The notes under the pieces were generated by a model. It was given only the letters and a program-made list of their open reading frames with translations. It was not told the origin of the DNA and did no database searches. Below, in pieces: positions 25,969 through 35,819 of a DNA stretch of 64,000 bases. The position numbers and the translations under genes were made by a program. How positions within the stretch are numbered: the stretch's first letter is position 1; each line of letters starts with the position of its first letter. The DNA is from Limimaricola sp027213785 (GTDB lineage Bacteria > Pseudomonadota > Alphaproteobacteria > Rhodobacterales > Rhodobacteraceae), in the NCBI RefSeq assembly GCF_050847355.1, contig NZ_CP193755.1:1612001-1676000 (forward strand), in the 5' to 3' direction.

Positions 25969-26942
25969 CGCGCCCCGGTCTCGCCCAGTTCCATCGGCTC
26001 CAGCCCGAGCCGTCCGAACAGGACGGAATCCTTGTCCTCGCCCGGGTTCTCGGCGGTGAGCAGCACGTCGCCCGAGAAGATCGAGTTGGCGCCCGCGAAG
26101 AAGCACAGCGCCTGCGTCTCCTCGCTCATCGCGGTGCGCCCGGCCGAGAGCCGCAGATGCGCCTTGGGCATCAGGATGCGCGCCAGCGCGATGACGCGGA
26201 CGAAGTCGATCCCGTCGACCGGCTCGGCATCGGCGAGCGGCGTGTCGGGCATCGGCATCAGCTGGTTGATCGGTACGCTGTCGGGATGCTCTTCGAGATT
26301 GGCGAGGGCCAGCAGCATGTCGATCCGGTCCATCTCGGTCTCGCCCATGCCGAGGATGCCGCCGGAGCAGACCTTGATCCCGGCCTCGCGCACGCGGTTG
26401 AGCGTGTCGATCCGGTCGGCAAAGGTCCGGGTGGTGATCACCTCGGGGTAATAGCGCTCGGAGGTGTCGATGTTGTGGTTGTAGTAGTCGAGCCCCGCGC
26501 CCTTGAGCCGGATCACTTGGTCGTCGTCCAGCATGCCCAGCGTCATGCAGGTTTCCATGCCCATGGCGCGCACGCCCTCGACCATGGCGACCAGCTGGTC
26601 CATGTCGCGCTCCTTGGGCGAGCGCCAGGCCGCGCCCATGCAGAAGCGGGTCGAGCCCTGCTCCTTGGCGCGGCGCGCCTCGGAGAGCACGCGCTCGACC
26701 TCGATCAGCTTCGAGGCCGGTAGATGCGAGCCGTTGCGGGCCGACTGGCTGCAATAGGCGCAATCCTCGGCGCAACCGCCGGTCTTGATGTTCGACAGCC
26801 GGCTGCGCTGAACCTTGTTGGGGTCGAAGTTCTGCCGATGCACGGTCTGCGCCTGGAACAGCAGGTCGTTGAACGGCTGGTCGAAGATCGCCTGCGCCTC
26901 GGCGCGGGTCCAGTCGTGGCGGATGGGGCTGGCGTCGGTCAA
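25965..26942 (-). CDS. bioB: Biotin synthase BioB
   Basis: Radical-SAM enzyme that inserts sulfur into dethiobiotin. The 325-residue protein carries the cluster motif CAEDCAYC preceded by NIKTGG, then YYNHNIDTSERYY and further conserved Cys and Arg positions for the [2Fe-2S] sulfur-donor cluster. Translation apparently begins at a TTG at 26942 with GGGAA upstream. It is the first gene of the biotin operon. It needs Fe-S assembly, supplied by the suf operon further right. Confidence 0.96.
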   Translation of the reverse strand: MTDASPIRHDWTRAEAQAIFDQPFNDLLFQAQTVHRQNFDPNKVQRSRLSNIKTGGCAEDCAYCSQSARNGSHLPASKLIEVERVLSEARRAKEQGSTRFCMGAAWRSPKERDMDQLVAMVEGVRAMGMETCMTLGMLDDDQVIRLKGAGLDYYNHNIDTSERYYPEVITTRTFADRIDTLNRVREAGIKVCSGGILGMGETEMDRIDMLLALANLEEHPDSVPINQLMPMPDTPLADAEPVDGIDFVRVIALARILMPKAHLRLSAGRTAMSEETQALCFFAGANSIFSGDVLLTAENPGEDKDSVLFGRLGLEPMELGETGAR

Positions 26943-26990
26943 GGCAGTTCCCGCTCTTCTCGGAAGTGTTGCCGACTTCTAGGCCCCCCT

Positions 26991-27024
26991 GTGCTGCGGG
27001 TCAAACGGGTTCGACCCGCAGCAC
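26991..27024. repeat. 12-bp-arm inverted repeat in bioB upstream region
   Basis: Two perfect 12-bp arms (26991-27002 and 27013-27024) enclose a 10-base loop. The loop and right arm can form a competing smaller hairpin (CGGGT...ACCCG). It lies 49 bp upstream of the bioB start and 107 bp before the divergent transporter gene. It is too long for a simple promoter element and could be an operator or an RNA leader hairpin. I see no TTAT-type BioR box in this spacer. Confidence 0.6.
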
Positions 27025-27130
27025 CCCGGCGCCCTGCCCGTCGTGGCGCGTAATGGTGGCGCTGGGAAAGCCCTACGGCCTGCGCTAGTGAAGCGCGAGG
27101 ACCCACGCTGCGGTTGAGGAGCACGCGGAG

Positions 27131-28027
27131 ATGACCCCCAGCATCGCCCGGCCATCGCGCACCGCGCCGCTCTATGCCGCCCTCTGGATGATGGGCGCCG
27201 TGGCGGCCTTCACCTCGATGGCGATTGCCGGCCGGGCCGTGTCGATCGAGCTCGACACCTTCGAGATCATGGCGTGGCGGTCGCTGATCGGCATGGCGAT
27301 CGTCGCCCTCGTCCTGAGCCTCGGGCATCGCTGGCACGAGATGACGCCGCGCCGCCCCGGCCTGCATCTGGCACGCAACATCGCCCATTTCAGCGCCCAG
27401 AACCTGTGGTTCTATGCCCTCGCTTCGCTGCCCTTGGCGCAGGTCTTCGCCTTCGAATTCACCGCACCGCTCTGGGTGCTGGTGCTGTCGCCGCTGCTTC
27501 TGGGCGAAAGGCTGACGCGGCCGCGCGCCATCGCGGCGATCCTCGGCTTTATCGGGATCGTGATGGTCGCGCGTCCCGGCGCCGCGCCGCTCAGCCCCGC
27601 GCTTCTGGCCGCGGCGGGCTGCGCCGTGGGATTTGCCTTGACCTACATGCTGACCCGGCGTCTCACGGCGGAGGCCCCGGTGGCCTGCATCCTATGGTGG
27701 ATGACCGCGAGCCAGACGGTGCTCGGCTTGGCCTGCGCCGGGGTCGATGGCGCCATCGCCGCCCCGTCGCAGTCGACTCTGCCCTGGATCGGCGTGATCG
27801 CCGCGGCTGGTCTCGGCGCGCATTTCTGCATCGCCAACGCGCTGCGCCTCGCTCCCGCGACGCTGGTGATGCCGTTCGACTTCCTTCGCCTGCCTGTCAT
27901 TGCGATGATCGGGCTGGTGCTCTACGGCGAACCCGTCGGCCCGCTGATGCTGATCGGCGCCATGCTGATCCTCGGCGGCAACTACCTGAACATTCGAGCC
28001 GAAGCGCGGCGCCCGACTAACGCCTAG
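27131..28027 (+). CDS. EamA/DMT-family transporter
   Basis: A 298-residue inner-membrane transporter with ten predicted helices in two EamA repeats: the first from about residue 15 (ALWMMGAVAAFTSMAIAG) to 140, the second from about 150 to 290, ending in MLIGAMLILGGNYLNI. The repeat-end signature PLLLGERLTRPRAIAAILGF is typical. GAGGAG lies nine bases before the ATG. The substrate is unknown; DMT members export amino acids or metabolites. It diverges from bioB, which raises a biotin or precursor transport possibility without direct evidence. Confidence 0.88.
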   Translation: MTPSIARPSRTAPLYAALWMMGAVAAFTSMAIAGRAVSIELDTFEIMAWRSLIGMAIVALVLSLGHRWHEMTPRRPGLHLARNIAHFSAQNLWFYALASLPLAQVFAFEFTAPLWVLVLSPLLLGERLTRPRAIAAILGFIGIVMVARPGAAPLSPALLAAAGCAVGFALTYMLTRRLTAEAPVACILWWMTASQTVLGLACAGVDGAIAAPSQSTLPWIGVIAAAGLGAHFCIANALRLAPATLVMPFDFLRLPVIAMIGLVLYGEPVGPLMLIGAMLILGGNYLNIRAEARRPTNA

Positions 28028-28119
28028 GTAGATCCGAAGCAGCCGGGCCGCGACGCATCGAACAGCGTTCGACGATCGACCCGCTTAGCAGCGGCTTGTC
28101 TCACGGCAGAAAGGGAAAA

Positions 28120-28196
<77 letters not shown>

Positions 28197-28270
28197 CGAT
28201 GCGGGATCGATAGGGGAAAGCGGGAGCGGGCGCAACGGCTTTTCGCACCCGCCCCCGCGTCAAGCGATGC

Positions 28271-29491
28271 TCAGGCGAAGAGCTCGTGGCACAGCTCAAG
28301 CGCCTCGACCAGGCGGTCGATCTCGGCTTCGGTGTTGTAGAGACCGAAGGAGGCGCGGCAGGTGGCGCCGAGGCCAAGATGCGCCATCAACGGCATCGCG
28401 CAATGGGTGCCCGCGCGCACCGCGATGCCCTTCTTGTCCAGAACGGTCGAGATGTCGTGCGCATGCGCGCCGCCCTCGATGGTCAGCGAGAAGATCGCGC
28501 CCTTCCCGGCCGATTTGCCCTGGATGTCGAGCCAGTTCAGCCCCTTGAACCGGCCGATCGCATGGTCGCGCAGGCGCCGCTCATGCGCGGCGATGTTCTC
28601 CATCCCCACGCCCATCATCCAGTCCAGGGCCACCCCCATGCCGATGGTCGAGACGATCGAGGGCGTGCCGGCCTCAAACTTCATCGGCGGCACGTTGTAG
28701 GTGACCGTGTCGCGCGTGACCTGATCGATCATGTCGCCGCCGCCCATGAAGGGGCGCATCTCGGCCATGCGCTCGCGGCGAACATAGATCGCGCCAGAGC
28801 CCGAGGGGCCATAGAGCTTGTGACCGGTGATCGCATAGAAATCGCAGCCGATCTCCTGCACGTCGACCGGTATGTGCACCGCCGCCTGGCTGCCGTCGAC
28901 CAGCACCGGCACGCCCTTTGCATGCGCGCCGTCGCAGATCGCCTTCACGTCGACCACCGTGCCCAGCACATTGGACATGTGGGTGATGGCGACCAGCTTC
29001 GTCTTCGGCCCGATCGCGTCGATCACCGCCTGCGGGTCGAGGTCGCCATTGGCATCCACGTCCACCCACTTGATCACCACGCCCTGCCGCTCGCGCAGGA
29101 AGTGCCACGGCACGATGTTGGCGTGATGCTCCATGATCGACAGCACGATCTCGTCGCCGGGCTCCATGCGCGGCATCGCCCAGCCATGGGCGACCATGTT
29201 GATGCCCTCGGTGGTGCCGGTGTTGAGGATGATCTCCTCCTGGCTCGCCGCGCCGAGAAACTTGCGCACCACGTCGCGGGTGCCCTCGTATCTCTCAGTC
29301 GAGATGGTCGAAAGCGTGTGCAGCCCGCGATGCACGTTGGAGTATTCATGCGCATAGCCGCGGGTGATCGCGTCGATCACCACCTGCGGCTTCTGCGCCG
29401 AGGCGCCGTTGTCGAGATAGACCAGCGGCACGCCGTTGATCTCGCGCGAGAGGATCGGGAACTGGGCCCTGATCTCTTCGACATCATACAT
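28271..29491 (-). CDS. sufS: Cysteine desulfurase SufS
   Basis: PLP enzyme of group II that removes sulfur from L-cysteine for SufBCD. The 406-residue protein has VYLDNGASAQKP, the HHANIVPW segment, the cofactor lysine in AITGHKLYGPSG and the active-site cysteine in the short loop GATCRASFGLYNT. Its start overlaps the end of the upstream Yip1-like gene by eight bases. It is the last gene of the suf operon, and a second desulfurase is encoded near the operon start. No sufE or sufA is in the window. Confidence 0.96.
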   Translation of the reverse strand: MYDVEEIRAQFPILSREINGVPLVYLDNGASAQKPQVVIDAITRGYAHEYSNVHRGLHTLSTISTERYEGTRDVVRKFLGAASQEEIILNTGTTEGINMVAHGWAMPRMEPGDEIVLSIMEHHANIVPWHFLRERQGVVIKWVDVDANGDLDPQAVIDAIGPKTKLVAITHMSNVLGTVVDVKAICDGAHAKGVPVLVDGSQAAVHIPVDVQEIGCDFYAITGHKLYGPSGSGAIYVRRERMAEMRPFMGGGDMIDQVTRDTVTYNVPPMKFEAGTPSIVSTIGMGVALDWMMGVGMENIAAHERRLRDHAIGRFKGLNWLDIQGKSAGKGAIFSLTIEGGAHAHDISTVLDKKGIAVRAGTHCAMPLMAHLGLGATCRASFGLYNTEAEIDRLVEALELCHELFA

Positions 29492-30077
29492 TGGTCAGTC
29501 CTCCCTGGGCGGTCAGCCCGGTGAGCGCCAGCAGCAGCGCGAGCGCCGTGCCGATGGCGATGAAGGCAAGGAACAGCGCCACCGTGGCGCGGCCGACGCT
29601 GCGAAAACCGTGCAGCACTTGAACGAAGCGCGCGAGGCACCAGAACAGCCAGACCAGCCCGGCCAGCCCGACCAGACCCGCAAGCGGCGGCAGCACCAGG
29701 ATCAGCACGCCCTGCACCAGCCGCAACGCCATGGCCAGCACCTCGAGCCAGACCACGAGCGCCAAGGCGGGTCCGAAACTCCCGACACCGCCCAGCAACC
29801 GGCCCGTGGCGGTCACGCCGCCGGCGAGCAGCACCAGAGACGCCCCGAGAAGCCCGGCATAGCCAAAGGGCGACAGGCCGAACGCGCCCTCGGTGTCCAT
29901 GGGCATCACCGGCATCGCGCCCTGGATGAGCGCGGTCACCACGACGCTGACGCAAGTGACGAGCACCAAGGCCTGCCAGGTGGCGGTCGAACCGGGAAAC
30001 CCGCGCAGGAGCCGCGCCGCGGCCTCGGCCGGGGCGCGCAGGCTCAGCCGCAAAAGATCCGTCAGATAGCTCCACAT
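29484..30077 (-). CDS. Yip1-domain membrane protein A
   Basis: A 197-residue membrane protein with five hydrophobic helices in the C-terminal 160 residues, resembling the bacterial YIP1 family. Recognisable parts are the amphipathic N-terminus MWSYLTDLLRLSLRAPAEAA, ATWQALVLVTCVSVVVTALI and the Trp/Phe-containing WLFWCLARFVQVLHGF. I chose the ATG at 30077; upstream codons lack structure. It lies between sufD and sufS in the same transcript and forms a pair with the next gene. No role in Fe-S assembly is known; membrane organisation is a guess. Confidence 0.8.
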   Translation of the reverse strand: MWSYLTDLLRLSLRAPAEAAARLLRGFPGSTATWQALVLVTCVSVVVTALIQGAMPVMPMDTEGAFGLSPFGYAGLLGASLVLLAGGVTATGRLLGGVGSFGPALALVVWLEVLAMALRLVQGVLILVLPPLAGLVGLAGLVWLFWCLARFVQVLHGFRSVGRATVALFLAFIAIGTALALLLALTGLTAQGGLTNV

Positions 30078-30081
30078 GGTC

Positions 30082-30567
30082 TCAGCCCCGCCCCGTGACG
30101 GCGGCGCGCAGACCCTGCGCCCAGAACCAGAAAAAGGCGGCGATCCAAATCGCACCCACGAGTTGAGCGCCCGGGCCGAACCCGTTCAGGCCGGTCTGCA
30201 GCCCGTAGAGAAGCCCAGCCGGGGTTGCCGCGAGAAAGGCCCAGAACAGCGCCAGCCGCGCCGAGAAGGCGGAGATCCCGCGTCCCGCGAACCGCAGGGC
30301 GAGAAAGCTCAGCCCCGCGATGGCATAGAACATCAATGGCCAGAAGAAGATCCAGGCCACAAGCTCGTAGGCGACGAGCTTCGACAGCTCGTCACCGGTC
30401 TCATGCGCCACCCGCGCCAGACGCGGCCATTGCGCCACGAAGATCAGCCCGCAGCCCGCCATCAGGAAGGCGATGGCCCGATCCTCGCGCCGCCCCTGGT
30501 CGAGCAGGTCGGCCACGACCCGGCGCGGGTGGCGCCAGGTCCTCAGGATGTCCGAGGACACCGCCAT
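30082..30567 (-). CDS. Yip1-domain membrane protein B
   Basis: A 161-residue membrane protein related in plan to its neighbour: a basic amphipathic start (DILRTWRHPRRVVADLLDQG), then about four helices (AIAFLMAGCGLIFVAQW, AWIFFWPLMFYAIAGLSFLA and others). The RxxE/D-containing N-terminus and helix order fit the YIP1 group. The ATG at 30567 is one base below the sufD stop, and its own stop is four bases before the next Yip1-like gene, so all are translated together. Function is unknown. Confidence 0.8.
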   Translation of the reverse strand: MAVSSDILRTWRHPRRVVADLLDQGRREDRAIAFLMAGCGLIFVAQWPRLARVAHETGDELSKLVAYELVAWIFFWPLMFYAIAGLSFLALRFAGRGISAFSARLALFWAFLAATPAGLLYGLQTGLNGFGPGAQLVGAIWIAAFFWFWAQGLRAAVTGRG

Positions 30568-30568
30568 C

Positions 30569-31851
30569 TCAGCGGCGCCGCTCGAGCCAGCCCGCGAGCT
30601 GCGTGCGCAGCGTCTCGGCCAGATCCTCGTCCTCGATCTCGGCCAGCGCCTCGGCAACGAAGGCCAGAACCAGCAGGTCCTGCGCCTTGTCCTCGGGGAT
30701 ACCGCGCGACTTCAGGTAGAACAGCGCCGTTTCGTCGATCGCACCCGAGGTCGAGCCGTGGCTGCACTGCACGTCGTCGGCATAGATCTCCAGCTCCGGC
30801 TTGGCGAGGAAGTTGGCGTCCTCGTCCAGCAGCAGCGACTGGCTGATCTGGTAGCCATCGGTCTTCTGCGCGTCCGGCTGCACGAGGATCTTGCCCTGGA
30901 ACACGCCGGTGGCGCCGTTCCGAAGCACCTTCTTGAACACCTGACGGCTTTCGCAGTTCACCGCGTCATGGGTGATGAACACGGTATCGTCGTGGTGGAA
31001 ATCGCGCCCGTCGCCAAGCGCGGCCCCGGCCACATGCGCCACCGCGTCGTCGCCCTTGAGCGTGATGATCACCTCGTTGCGGGTCATCATGCCATTGAGC
31101 GAAAGCGTGAAGCTCTTGAAGGTGCTCTCTTCGCCCAACCGCGCGAAGACATGGGTGGCGGCGCGACGCTCGTGGTCACGGCCCTGCATCCGCACATGGT
31201 GGAACACCCCGCGATCGGCGATGTCCACTTCCATGCCGGTGTTGAGCCGCGAGGCCCCGACACCGCTTTCCAGAAGCGTCAGTTCGGCGCCGTCTTCGAC
31301 GCGCACCATGTGCCGCAGCACCGCCTCGGCCGTATCGTCCGAACGGCGATACTCGACATGCACGGGCTTCGACACCTTGCCGGTGGCGCGCAGTACCACG
31401 CCGTCCTCGGCGAAGGCGGTGTTGAACGTGGCGAAGGGCCGATCGACGCGATCTTGGCCGGCCGTCTCAAGAACGCCCAGCAAACCCTTGATCCAATGGA
31501 TGTCCTTGGTCACGGCGTCAGCAAAGCGCTCGATCTCCAGACCTTCCTGCGACAGCGCGTCGGAGGCGTCGGCGTCGAACACGCCATCGGTGAAGACCAC
31601 ACGAAGGACGTCCGTGTCATCGAAGCCCGGCGCGTCGAGCGCGATCTCGGCGCGCGGCGTCTCGGGCTTCAGGAACTCCGCCGGGTTGGTGAAGCGCCAG
31701 TATTCGTCGCGGCGCTGGGGCAGCCCCATGCCGGTCAGGCGGTCCAGCGCATCCTGCCGCGCTTCGCGCGCCCAGCCCGCGCCGCCCTCGGGGATCTGCA
31801 TCCCCGACAGGCGCGCCTCGGTGGCGTCGGATTTCGCTTGTGCGAGCGCCA

Positions 31852-31852
<1 letters not shown>
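30569..31852 (-). CDS. sufD: Fe-S scaffold subunit SufD
   Basis: Partner of SufB and SufC in the SufBC2D scaffold. The 427-residue protein has the N-terminal helical part with QRRDEYWRFTNPAEFL, the central beta-helix, and a C-terminal segment with the conserved CSHGSTSGAIDETALFYLKS. The start ATG overlaps the sufC stop as TAATG. Length and order are typical. Confidence 0.95.
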
Positions 31853-32607
<755 letters not shown>

Positions 32608-32624
32608 TTATTTCTCCTTCCGCA

Positions 32625-33218
32625 TCACTTCCTGCGGGTGAATGTCTCAAGGATCCAGGTCAGGTCGTCCGCCGGGATCGGTGTGGGGTCGAGGGCGAAC
32701 TCGGCCATCCGGCCATGCATCGCCACCGGGGCGCCGTAACGTTCGACCTCGTGATAGATCGGTCGCTCGGCATAATCGTCGAAGAACAGCCGCACCGGAC
32801 GGGTGATCCGGAACAGCGTGGTCAGGAAACAGGCCGCGCGAAACCGCCCGTCGACCAGCACCACGTCGGGATGGACGAAATCGTCGCGATCCCAGACCGT
32901 GGTCGGGTAGCGGTGGAACCGCCGCCAGGTCGCGGCCTCGTCCGCCGGCTGGCCCCACTTGCCCGTGGGGCCGATATCGCCGTGATGCAGATGCACCGTG
33001 GCCTCCGGCGGGCTGGCCTCGAACCAGCGGTTCAGCTCCGCGATATAGGCGCGGTCGCTCTCGACGGCGAAGACGGTCCGTCCCGGCAGCAGCGCCGCCA
33101 TCGCGGTCGAGCCGCCCGAGCCGTATTCGAGGATCGCGGTCGCACCCTCATAAGCCGCGCCAAGGGCGCGGGCCTCCGCCTCCGGAAAGGCGAAGTCCGG
33201 GGGCGCGACCAGATCCAT
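32625..33218 (-). CDS. Rossmann-fold methyltransferase-like protein in suf operon
   Basis: A 197-residue protein with an AdoMet-dependent methyltransferase-like fold. AILEYGSGGSTAMAA matches motif I (E-x-GxGxST), VFAVESDRAYIAEL matches the acidic end of strand 2, and DVVLVDGRFRAACFL matches the later strand. No catalytic NPPY-type motif is seen, and the C-terminal half (VRLFFDDYAERPIYHEVERY) suggests a sugar- or small-molecule-linked subgroup. Its ATG overlaps the sufB stop (TGATG), so it is tightly coupled inside the suf operon between sufB and sufC. I do not know a defined role in Fe-S assembly. The position appears conserved in related Rhodobacteraceae as far as I recall. Confidence 0.75.
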   Translation of the reverse strand: MDLVAPPDFAFPEAEARALGAAYEGATAILEYGSGGSTAMAALLPGRTVFAVESDRAYIAELNRWFEASPPEATVHLHHGDIGPTGKWGQPADEAATWRRFHRYPTTVWDRDDFVHPDVVLVDGRFRAACFLTTLFRITRPVRLFFDDYAERPIYHEVERYGAPVAMHGRMAEFALDPTPIPADDLTWILETFTRRK

Positions 33219-34756
33219 CAGCCGACCGAGCCTTCCAGCGAGATCGCGACGAGGCTCTGCGCTTCCATGGCGAATTCCATCGGCAGCGCCTGCAGCACCT
33301 CCTTGCAGAAGCCGTTGACCACGAGGGCCACCGCCTCCTCCTCGTCCATACCGCGCTGGCGACAGTAGAACAGCTGCTCGTCATCGACCTTCGAGGTGGT
33401 CGCCTCGTGTTCGACGCGGGACGAGTTGTTCTTGACCTCGATATAGGGGACGGTGTGCGCCCCGCACTTGTCGCCGATCAGAAGGCTGTCGCACTGGGTG
33501 TAGTTGCGGCTTTCCTTGGCCTTGGGGTGCATCGAGACGAGGCCGCGATAGGTGTTCTGCGCCTGACCGGCCGAGATGCCCTTGGAGACGATGCGCGACT
33601 TGGTGCGCTTGCCCAGATGGACCATCTTGGTGCCGGTATCGGCCTGCTGGTGGTTGTTGGCGATGGCGATCGAGTAGAATTCGCCTTGGCTGTCATCGCC
33701 GCGCAGGATGCAGGACGGGTACTTCCAGGTCACGGCGGAGCCGGTTTCCACCTGCGTCCACATCACCTTGGCCCGGTCGCCACGGCAATCGGCGCGCTTG
33801 GTGACGAAGTTGTAGATGCCGCCCTTGCCGTCCTCGTCGCCCGGATACCAGTTCTGCACCGTGGAGTATTTCACCTCGGCGTCTTCTTCGACGATGATCT
33901 CCACCACGGCCGCGTGCAGCTGCGCGGTGTCACGCTTGGGCGCGGTGCAGCCTTCGAGGTAGGACACGTAGGAGCCCTTGTCGGCGATGATCAGCGTCCG
34001 CTCGAACTGGCCGGTGTTTTCGGCATTGATGCGGAAATAGGTCGAGAGCTCCATCGGGCAGCGCACGCCCGGCGGCACGTAGACGAAGGAGCCGTCCGAG
34101 AACACGGCCGAGTTCAGCGTCGCGTAGAAGTTGTCGGACTGCGGCACCACGGTGCCGAGATACTTCTTCACCAGCTCGGGATGCTCGCGGATCGCCTCGG
34201 AGATCGAGCAGAAGATCACGCCCGCCTTTTCCAGCTCCTTCTGGAAGGTCGTGCCGACCGAGACGCTGTCGAACACCGCGTCGACGGCGACCTTGCGCTC
34301 GCCATCGGCGGGGGCGGCGTTCTCGGCGCCCTCGACGCCGGCGAGGATCATCTGTTCCTTCAGCGGGATGCCGAGCTTCTTGTAGGTCTCGAGCAGCTTG
34401 GGATCGACCTCGTCGAGCGATTTCGGCTTCACCTCCATGCTCTTGGGGCGCGCGTAGTAGAAGATGTCCTGGAAATCGATCTTGGGGTAGTTGACCATCG
34501 CCCAGTTCGGCTCGTCGAGCTTTTCCCAGCGCGCGAAGGCCTGCAGACGCCATTCGGTCATCCACTCGGGCTCTTCGTTCTTCTCCGAGATCAGCCGCAC
34601 GATGTCGGGATTCACGCCCTTTGGGGCGTAATCCATCTCGATCTCGGTGTTCCAGCCGTGCTTGTAGGTGCCCGAGAGCTTGGCCACGGCATCGACGGTC
34701 TCCTGGTCGACGCCTTCCTTGGCTTCCTTGGTCATGTCCTGCTCGAGGATCGCCAT
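33218..34756 (-). CDS. sufB: Fe-S scaffold protein SufB
   Basis: Core scaffold of the Suf system; receives sulfur and builds the cluster with SufC and SufD. The 512-residue protein includes the long N-terminal region (IDFQDIFYYARPKS), CRGDRAKVMWTQVETGSAVTW's core residues, the cluster-region cysteine in NYTQCDSLLIGDKCGAHT, and the C-terminal KVDDEQLFYCRQRGM. I chose the ATG at 34756, six bases after AAGGAG; the frame extends 18 bases upstream. It is 19 bp below the NifS-like gene. Confidence 0.96.
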   Translation of the reverse strand: MAILEQDMTKEAKEGVDQETVDAVAKLSGTYKHGWNTEIEMDYAPKGVNPDIVRLISEKNEEPEWMTEWRLQAFARWEKLDEPNWAMVNYPKIDFQDIFYYARPKSMEVKPKSLDEVDPKLLETYKKLGIPLKEQMILAGVEGAENAAPADGERKVAVDAVFDSVSVGTTFQKELEKAGVIFCSISEAIREHPELVKKYLGTVVPQSDNFYATLNSAVFSDGSFVYVPPGVRCPMELSTYFRINAENTGQFERTLIIADKGSYVSYLEGCTAPKRDTAQLHAAVVEIIVEEDAEVKYSTVQNWYPGDEDGKGGIYNFVTKRADCRGDRAKVMWTQVETGSAVTWKYPSCILRGDDSQGEFYSIAIANNHQQADTGTKMVHLGKRTKSRIVSKGISAGQAQNTYRGLVSMHPKAKESRNYTQCDSLLIGDKCGAHTVPYIEVKNNSSRVEHEATTSKVDDEQLFYCRQRGMDEEEAVALVVNGFCKEVLQALPMEFAMEAQSLVAISLEGSVG

Positions 34757-34775
34757 GACGGTCTCCTTTTCCATC

Positions 34776-35819
34776 TCACGCCGCGCGGGCGCGCATTTTC
34801 CTGTAGGCCGAGCTCCAGGCCTCCGCGAAACGCGAAACCTCGTCCTCGGTCGTTTCCACTCCGAGCGAGACGCGGATCGCCGATCCTGCCAGCTCGCTGT
34901 CGTATCCCATTGCGGTGAGCACCCGGCTGGCGCGCACCTTGCCGCTCGAACAGGCCGATCCGGCGGAGATCGCGATCCCGGCGAGGTCCATCGCCATCAC
35001 CTGGGTCTCGCCCTTCCAGCCCCGGGCCGCGAAGCAGCTCGTATTGGGCAGACGCGCGGCGCCTCTGCCCGCAAAGATAAGATCGGGCGCGGCGTTTTCC
35101 ACCGCCCCTTCCAACTTGTCGCGCAGGGTTGAAACCCTGTCCCAGACACCGGTTTCGAGATCGCGCTGCGCGGCCTTGGCCGCCGCCGCCATGCCGGCGA
35201 TGCCGATCACGTTCTCGGTGCCGGCGCGGCGGCCCATCTCCTGCCCGCCGCCTCTGATCCGCGCCGCCAGATCGGTGCCGCGCCTGAGGATCAGCACGCC
35301 GATCCCCTTGGGGCCGCCGAACTTGTGGGCCGAAAGGATCGCCATGTCGAGCCCCGACCAGTCAAAGGCGAAGGGCACGCGGCCGAAGCCCTGCGTGATG
35401 TCCGACAAGGCGAGGCCCCGGGGCAGATCCTGCAGCACGCCGGTCTCGGAATTGGCAAGCTGCAGCACCGCGCGGCCGGGCTCGGCCACCTCGACATGGC
35501 CCTGCCGGTCCACCGGCAGCGCGTCCGAGACCCATGCCGCGACGGCATCATGCTCGACCGCCGCACCGTCGAGATCGCGCCCCTCGAGCGCCAGAGCCGC
35601 CGCCTCGGTGGCGCCGGAAACGAAGACGATATCGGCCGCGGCGGCGCCCGCCGCCTCGGCGATCTCGGCGCGGGCGCGTTCGACGATCGCCTTCGCGGCG
35701 CGGCCCTCGGCATGCACCGAGGACGGGTTGCCCGTGACCTCCATCGCCGCGAGCATCGCCTCGCGCGCTTCCGCCCGCAGCGGCGCGGTGGCGTTGTGAT
35801 CGAGATAGATCCGGCTCAT
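34776..35819 (-). CDS. IscS/NifS-like cysteine desulfurase
   Basis: A 347-residue PLP enzyme of desulfurase group I. YLDHNATAPLRAEAREAM starts the protein, GNPSSVHAEGR follows, the cofactor lysine is in LSAHKFGGPKGIG, and the active Cys loop is AISAGSACSSGKVRASRVL with the longer group I loop. It is shorter than IscS (about 400 residues). Its ATG overlaps the iscR stop (ATGA). Having both this enzyme and SufS in one operon suggests separate sulfur-delivery jobs, for example Fe-S clusters and tRNA thiolation. Confidence 0.92.
   Translation of the reverse strand: MSRIYLDHNATAPLRAEAREAMLAAMEVTGNPSSVHAEGRAAKAIVERARAEIAEAAGAAAADIVFVSGATEAAALALEGRDLDGAAVEHDAVAAWVSDALPVDRQGHVEVAEPGRAVLQLANSETGVLQDLPRGLALSDITQGFGRVPFAFDWSGLDMAILSAHKFGGPKGIGVLILRRGTDLAARIRGGGQEMGRRAGTENVIGIAGMAAAAKAAQRDLETGVWDRVSTLRDKLEGAVENAAPDLIFAGRGAARLPNTSCFAARGWKGETQVMAMDLAGIAISAGSACSSGKVRASRVLTAMGYDSELAGSAIRVSLGVETTEDEVSRFAEAWSSAYRKMRARAA

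Noticed and set aside
26943..27130. Biotin or other known riboswitch upstream of bioB
   Set aside because: No known riboswitch core is recognisable. Only the inverted repeat is present, and it is reported as such.
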